NCBI GenBank assembly: GCA_904063045.1
Contig: CAJFCJ010000027.1
Location: 64,501-128,500, forward strand
Source: Dimorphilus gyrociliatus
Lineage: Eukaryota > Annelida > Polychaeta > Dinophilidae
Direction: 5' to 3'
Length of the DNA: 64,000 nucleotides
Position 1 is the stretch's first letter; every line of letters starts with the position of its first letter. This document shows, one piece after another, positions 58,729 to 64,000 of this stretch. The position numbers and the translations under genes were made by a program. The notes under the pieces are model-generated. The model worked only from the letters and a program-made list of their open reading frames with translations. It had not been told where the DNA came from and searched no databases.

Positions 58729-61700
58729 TTAAAGAGTTTCGGGAAAGGTTATTCTGTTTAGATCCTTTCGGATAACTCCTTTAATCTTCACCTGACAGTG
58801 TAAAGCTCTAGCCCTTTGAATATACAACCAGAATTCTTTTTAACCAATACTATGGTCAATTCGAATTGTATAACGAGTTTGTTTCTTATTATTTGTTGGC
58901 TGTAATATACAAACAATAGACAAAAAACACATACAAACAGCGACCGAACTGATCTCTGCAAGGAAAAACTTTTGGACAGTTGACAATTGAAAACTTTGTC
59001 TATAGACAATAAGCCTTGTCAGGTTTAATATATTCAAAGATATTCACAAATATGTAAATTAGTCTTAGTGTTAACCTATTGGTAAAAAATTGTTCAAGTG
59101 TCCAAAAGTTGTACGTATAGAAGATATAAATGTTGATATATATATACTGTATATATTAGTATTTATGCATTATATGCTATATATGTATTTCTAAATCTCT
59201 ATATTATCTCCTTGATTTCATTTGCCATTGATTGAGGTATAAACAGTTTGCGAACAATATTTCACCTCATTGTATTTTTTCAGGATACAACAGTTTTACG
59301 ACAAACAAAGTGTAGCCATCGCTCTTCAATTCCTAATTCTTTTTTCTCTAACAAATAAGTTTTTTGGGGAATGAGACATTTTTTGTTTCCTCACATAAGG
59401 AAGAGAACTTGTAAAACAATGTTTCTAATGTTTGCTTTACTTTGTTTACTTGTCCTTTTCAACAGTCTTTTAAAAGAAAAACAGAATAAAGAGATAATAA
59501 GACTAATTATATCAACGAAATTGTTCGAATTGCCTATAATTCTTTATTCTTTTACTACTACTATTTTAAAGTGAAAAACTTACGGGATAGAGGAAAGTCG
59601 ATTGGGAATCTTCCGAGAAGCTATTCTTGGCAATACATTTGTATGATCCCATATCGTCGAGAAAGTTTGCATTCCTTATTATTAAATCCCCGTTTCGTAG
59701 AAGCTAATTTCGTTAAAATCATCATCAATATTAGTATGTTGCATCATTTATCTTCTTCATCTTACCTTATACTTTGACATATTTTCAGTTATTTTCTTAT
59801 TAATCCTGTTGTACCATGTGACGGTTGGCTTAGGGAAACCGGAAACCCTACAGAAGAGATGGGCATCAGTATGCTCCTCCTCCATTTTATTGGGACTCCA
59901 CATCGTTACTCTTGCTGGGATTTGATCTGCAAAAATTCAATTATCGTTATTAAAATCACCATAATCAATTGCTGAATTCTCCATTTATTTCCTTATTAAT
60001 TCTTCTACTTTTTTTCATTCGACAACGAATATAATATAGATGGCGCTGATGGTTTCTAAATGCGCTTTATATACAGAATATTTTATGGGAAAAACGCCCA
60101 TTTTAAAGGAAAGACTTTTATTAAAAAGAATTTAGTTGAAAGAAAACAAGAAATTGCTAAGGAAAACATGATTTATTTGACTATGGAAATTTTTCAAGAT
60201 CAAAGAGATTGGTGACGTCATAAAAGTATGAATGAAGTTTATCACTTCTAAAGAGGATATTGGTATTGTTATCTACGTTATTATTTGTATATGCTAAATA
60301 AGTTTGAAGGAAATTTATAAAAAAAAAAGAATTTAGTGAAAAAGAAAGGAAGAAGAAGAGAGACTAAGCAACGAGGGAAAGACAGATAGATAGAGAAGGA
60401 AGGATGGAAGAAGGGGAGAATAAATAAAAGGCTGAATGATTGATTGAACGAACAAAATGACAGAACAAACGAACGAAAGAAACGAATGAATGAATGAATG
60501 AATGAATGAATGAGTAAATAAATATATAGATGAACGAATAAAATTGAAATAAAAAAGAAAGTCGACAAGTACTTACGTCTCATTTCAGAGATCCTTTTCC
60601 CCTTATTCAACCTAGTACAATAGTTGTCTGCAACCTCTGTAATTGAGAAATATGGTTAATTAAGTTTATCGTCTATTCTTCATAGAATAAAACAGGCAAA
60701 CATAAATAAAGGTTATTAATTTTTTTACCTCCGTTAAGAGTGACGTCGAAATCTAGACGCTTTCTTTTGACTGGAGATTGAGCTACGCAAGTGTAGGAGC
60801 CAGCGTCTGTTTCATCAGCACAATCTATGAATAACTTTGATTCGGTGACGGCTAATGACAATTTCTTCTCTTCATAGATTGCATCATCATCAAGAACGGT
60901 TAAGGTCGAATCCTGGTAAAAAAAGAAAAAGATAGAGAAGAGGTCAATAAAGGTTGTAGTAAAAATGTTTAGAAATTTTCTCAACTATTTCCTCTGTTTT
61001 GCAATTATAATTAATAGAAAATGGTACGTAACAAACACCTAATAGATGGAAATGAGACGAATAATGTCTGTCAAAGACTCTTGGACACGAGGCAGTTGTA
61101 TATATACACCTAAACCTATATATAATCATTCCCTCTATTCTACAAGCACAGGGAATATTTTATATTCTTCTATGTCCATGATTTGGACCGAACTAATTGC
61201 ATTATTTGGTTGATTTTTGGGGTTTCGTAGGTTATAATTAGTTCCTTTTGGTCATTGTTTTCGCTTAATAGAAGAGGAATATAGAAAGAGACGCATAAAT
61301 AATTTCCCCGATTCGTACATTTTAAATTGCTCAGAGGTTTTCTTTTGGATATTATGCAGATTTTGCAGTTTTTAACGATTCCCTTAATTCTTGGGATTTT
61401 GTTAAGAGAAACCGAGAAGAAAGAGAATGAGAAAAAATCAATAAATTTCTTTGATTGCTACTAAATGAACAGGAACATAAAACAAGTTTTCGCCTTTTTA
61501 GAGTCATTACTGTCCAACATTTCGCGATTCTTAATTGACGTTAAGTTTGTCAACTGAAAAAACTGTTTGTTTTTACCTTAATGGCTTAGTAAACGATCTA
61601 TTTAGAATATTCTCTAGAGTATTAAGCTAAACGTTGTCTATTGTTACGAGTTTTCATTTCAGAATGTCTAATACAAAGCGTTTAAAATGTTGGATTTTTA

Positions 61701-62809
61701 CGGCAATGGAAATAGTACACCTACGCTATACTCGCCTAGTCGTTAGCGAATGTATACATACATACATACATATATAGATAAACTGCTAGTTTCTGGTATA
61801 CGTAATAATAATGGCTTAACTACCTCCCTTTTCCCTCTATTCTATCTCTGTTAGTATCAGTCTTTCCCCCCTTCTCTTTGCCTTAACAGCCTTCATTAAT
61901 AAACTTGCATATATTGAATATATAATACAATTTTTCTACGCTTTGTTTTCATTTCCAAGTAGAAAATTTTGCAAACGTTACGCAAATCTCGGAAGTTGAC
62001 AATAAAGAATATAAAGTTACATTAACAATCTAGAAAAGTTTTATGCCATTTTCACAATGAAAACAATTAGAGTTTTAGATAGGAAAATATTCCTAGAATA
62101 GGCAAAAACAGCGTAAAAATATTATGGAAAACTTATTGAAAACTCTACAGTTCGCAGGCGTCTAATTTTTTCAATAATATTTTAAAAGCAATCTTTCGTC
62201 AGTGTCCTTGTTTTATAGTTTGTTTTCTCTATTTAACCTACATCTCTGTTCATTCAGTTCAATACGAGTACGATAGCTTTAAGTTTTATATGTAATTACA
62301 TTCCTCCGTTTCTCTTTTTCTTTCTCTCTCTCTCTCTCTCTCTCTCTTACTCTCTCCTCCCCCTTTTCAGTTTCCTACTTTCTTCCTTATATCAAAACTA
62401 TCTACATTCTGTCTGTCTATCTCTCTATTTATCTATTTATCTTCTCATCTATCTATATCTTTATCCGTCTCTATCTTCTTAACTTTATATGTTAACAACG
62501 TTTTAGCGAATGCCGTTAATTAAGCGTCTTAGGGGCAATTTTATTTCTCAAGAAGCGAACAAATTGAATGGAGGATAAAAGTAAAACATATAAAGCAACT
62601 ACCTGTACGATCCGTTGACCTTTAAAGAGCCAGTGAATAGTGGCTGGTGGTGAACTCGTAACTTTACATTTAAGAACCAGATTTTCACCAATTTGACCAG
62701 TTACGGTAGTTTTGGTTTCCATAAAAACAATCTTATCTTCTGGAACTGTGCTGCCCACTCTGCAATTAAACAGTAGGCTAATCAACAAAAAAGAGTAGTA
62801 CTTCTTCAT
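58729..62809 (-). CDS. ImpL2: ImpL2-like secreted two-Ig-domain protein, six exons
   Basis: Exons in transcript order (minus strand): 62809-62603, 60912-60729, 60636-60577, 59926-59766, 59703-59584, 58791-58729. The spliced product is 264 residues (267 in Drosophila ImpL2). ImpL2 binds insulin-like peptides outside the cell and antagonises insulin signalling; its nearest vertebrate relative is the IGFBP7 type. A signal peptide (MKKYYSFLLISLLFNCRVGS) is followed by Ig1 with Cys48, Trp60 (IHW) and DAGSYTC ending at Cys111. A linker with an extra cysteine (NYCTRLNKG) follows. Ig2 has Cys176, Trp188 and DDMGSYKC ending at Cys227. The block RNGDLIIRNANFLDDMGSYK, then FLYPV, closely follows ImpL2 (NGDLLI, W-EDMGNYKC, FVYPV). 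A 20-residue last exon begins VKIKG. An upstream in-frame Met at 62893 would spoil the signal peptide, so 62809 is preferred. Confidence 0.92.
58792..59583 (-). other. ImpL2-like intron 5
   Basis: A 792-base intron between the FLYP and VKIKG exons. TA-rich DNA with TATACTGTATA lies near 59144. Cys-containing frames at 58788-59037 are not conserved. Confidence 0.7.
60487..60514. repeat. (GAAT)n microsatellite
   Basis: About seven GAAT units inside the ImpL2-like intron between exons 3 and 4. Confidence 0.85.
60913..62602 (-). other. ImpL2-like intron 1
   Basis: A 1,690-base phase-0 intron splitting Ig1, with a GTAGTT donor and TTTTTTACCAG acceptor. Apart from a (TC)n tract near 62323-62347 and GTCTATCT-type repeats near 62411-62470, I see nothing in it. 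Confidence 0.75.
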
Positions 62810-63059
62810 GCTGCCAAAACAAAGTCTGCTACTAAGATGCTGTTTGGGTGCTCTTTTATTCGCTTCTGATGAATATTTACAATGCAAATGCATGATGATG
62901 ACTCACGACTCTTCAATATTCATTGGATGCGCAAATGAAGTAGTATTTGTCGTGTAAAGTGTTACTAGAGCGTATTTAAATGTAAAAGTAGTAGAAATGA
63001 TTATTCATAAGAAAATTTTTTGATAATTTGCCAAAAAGATCCATATAGGTTGCGCGCGC

Positions 63060-63091
<32 letters not shown>

Positions 63092-63864
63092 GTGAGTGTG
63101 TATGTGTACGTACGAAAGTATGTATGTATGTACGTACTTATGTATGTGTTTATAGAATGTAAAGCATTAATTCTATTGTTATGAAAATTCATTCTAATCT
63201 AATAGGATTTTAATAAGATCCGAATAAAAATATGTTTAATTTTATACACTGTTTCTGTTTTATAAAGAGAGAAGAACTATTAAAGATTTGTAATATAAGA
63301 TTCCTTCTTTTTTTATATGAATGCTATAAAAAAAGAGGGAAATATAGATCGAAGGAATAAAAAAAATTGAAAAAGAAGAAGATTAGGAAGGTTATGTAAA
63401 AAGTTACATAACGTATAAATATACACAATTATATAGATTTATATATGTATGCACATGTATATACATTTCGTTTTCTTATAGTATACAGAATGATAGAGTA
63501 TATAAGCCAGACAAAAATTAAATTGATTGATTAATTACCAGGTGCTTAGCGCTCAATTGTCACTGATTTATGTTTCATTCTTTTATTAATAGAAGAAAAC
63601 TTTAAATAGGCAAGTTTTCTTGTCCCTCTCTCTCTCTCTCTCACTCTTTCGCTCTTTCTCATATTATTTTTTTAAAACAAAAATTTAATTAATAAAACAT
63701 TATAAAAGTATTTTATTAAGACAGCGAAGACGATTTATTATTGGTGATAGTATAAAATTACGTACCAAACTTGAAACTAATAACTGAATCAAAGTGCGAT
63801 CTGTCACGTGATGAGCAATTCCTACTATAGAGGACCACACGGGTAAAAGTCCAAAGAGGAAGAA

Positions 63865-63902
<38 letters not shown>

Positions 63903-64000
63903 CTGTATATGTATACGTGTACATTTAAGTAAGCGTACAAATATGTGAATATTATATAAACGTATTACATAAAAGGGAGAATAACAAGGTTGGAAACGTT
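62810..64000. other. 5' flank of the ImpL2-like gene
   Basis: A probable short 5' UTR, then a (GC)(GT)n tract at 63051-63084, TATG repeats to about 63145, and a (GT)n(TA)n tract with TATACTGTATA at 63867-63909. No other gene is seen to the window end. Confidence 0.5.

Noticed and set aside
58788-59037. Cys-containing - strand frames considered as the last exon of the ImpL2-like gene
   Set aside because: The exon at 58791-58729 has a strong TTACACTGTCAG acceptor, correct phase and gives the conserved YPV continuation.

Overview
This is nuclear DNA from an invertebrate animal. It is AT-rich, full of microsatellites, and its genes are split by GT-AG introns. I rebuilt eight genes by joining exons by eye, checking intron phase at each junction and family conservation. 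A homologue of ImpL2 (a protostome insulin-binding protein) sits beside a PACC1/TMEM206 chloride channel, which to my knowledge the fly and nematode models lack. That points to a spiralian such as an annelid, mollusc or relative. This is inference; no rRNA or mitochondrial marker is present.

Layout, left to right. Five genes read on the + strand: the 3' end of a TRP-type cation channel (1-966); a two-exon NUPR1/p8 stress-response gene (2005-4183); an orphan 669-residue gene with a large Asp-rich tract (6679-8688); a ten-exon SLC17 sialin-like transporter (10251-13067); and a four-exon SLC16 monocarboxylate-transporter-like gene (15172-17199). Three genes then read on the - strand: anosmin-1 (18548-50946), PACC1 (53496-56356) and an ImpL2-like secreted Ig protein (58729-62809). 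The SLC16 and anosmin genes converge tail to tail around 17.2-18.5 kb.

Anosmin-1 dominates the window. Its signal peptide and first cysteine pair are in an exon at 50.8-50.9 kb, the next exon is 23 kb away at 27.7 kb, and the rest lies 6.5 kb further on. About 29.6 kb of apparently gene-free DNA is therefore intron of one cell-surface/matrix gene. It holds several GC-richer, non-repetitive islands with dense transcription-factor-like motifs (E-boxes, a CRE palindrome, a C/EBP palindrome, GATA sites), which are candidate enhancers or alternative promoters. This anosmin keeps the family's cysteine-box spacing and four fibronectin III repeats but has no WAP domain, and its second FN3 repeat carries a long basic insertion.

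The genes do not form a pathway. All but the orphan and NUPR1 are membrane or secreted proteins. I found no mobile element with coding capacity, no rRNA or tRNA gene, no CRISPR array and no operon. Two short words, TATACAGTATA and AGGCCTA, recur across the non-coding DNA more often than composition suggests.
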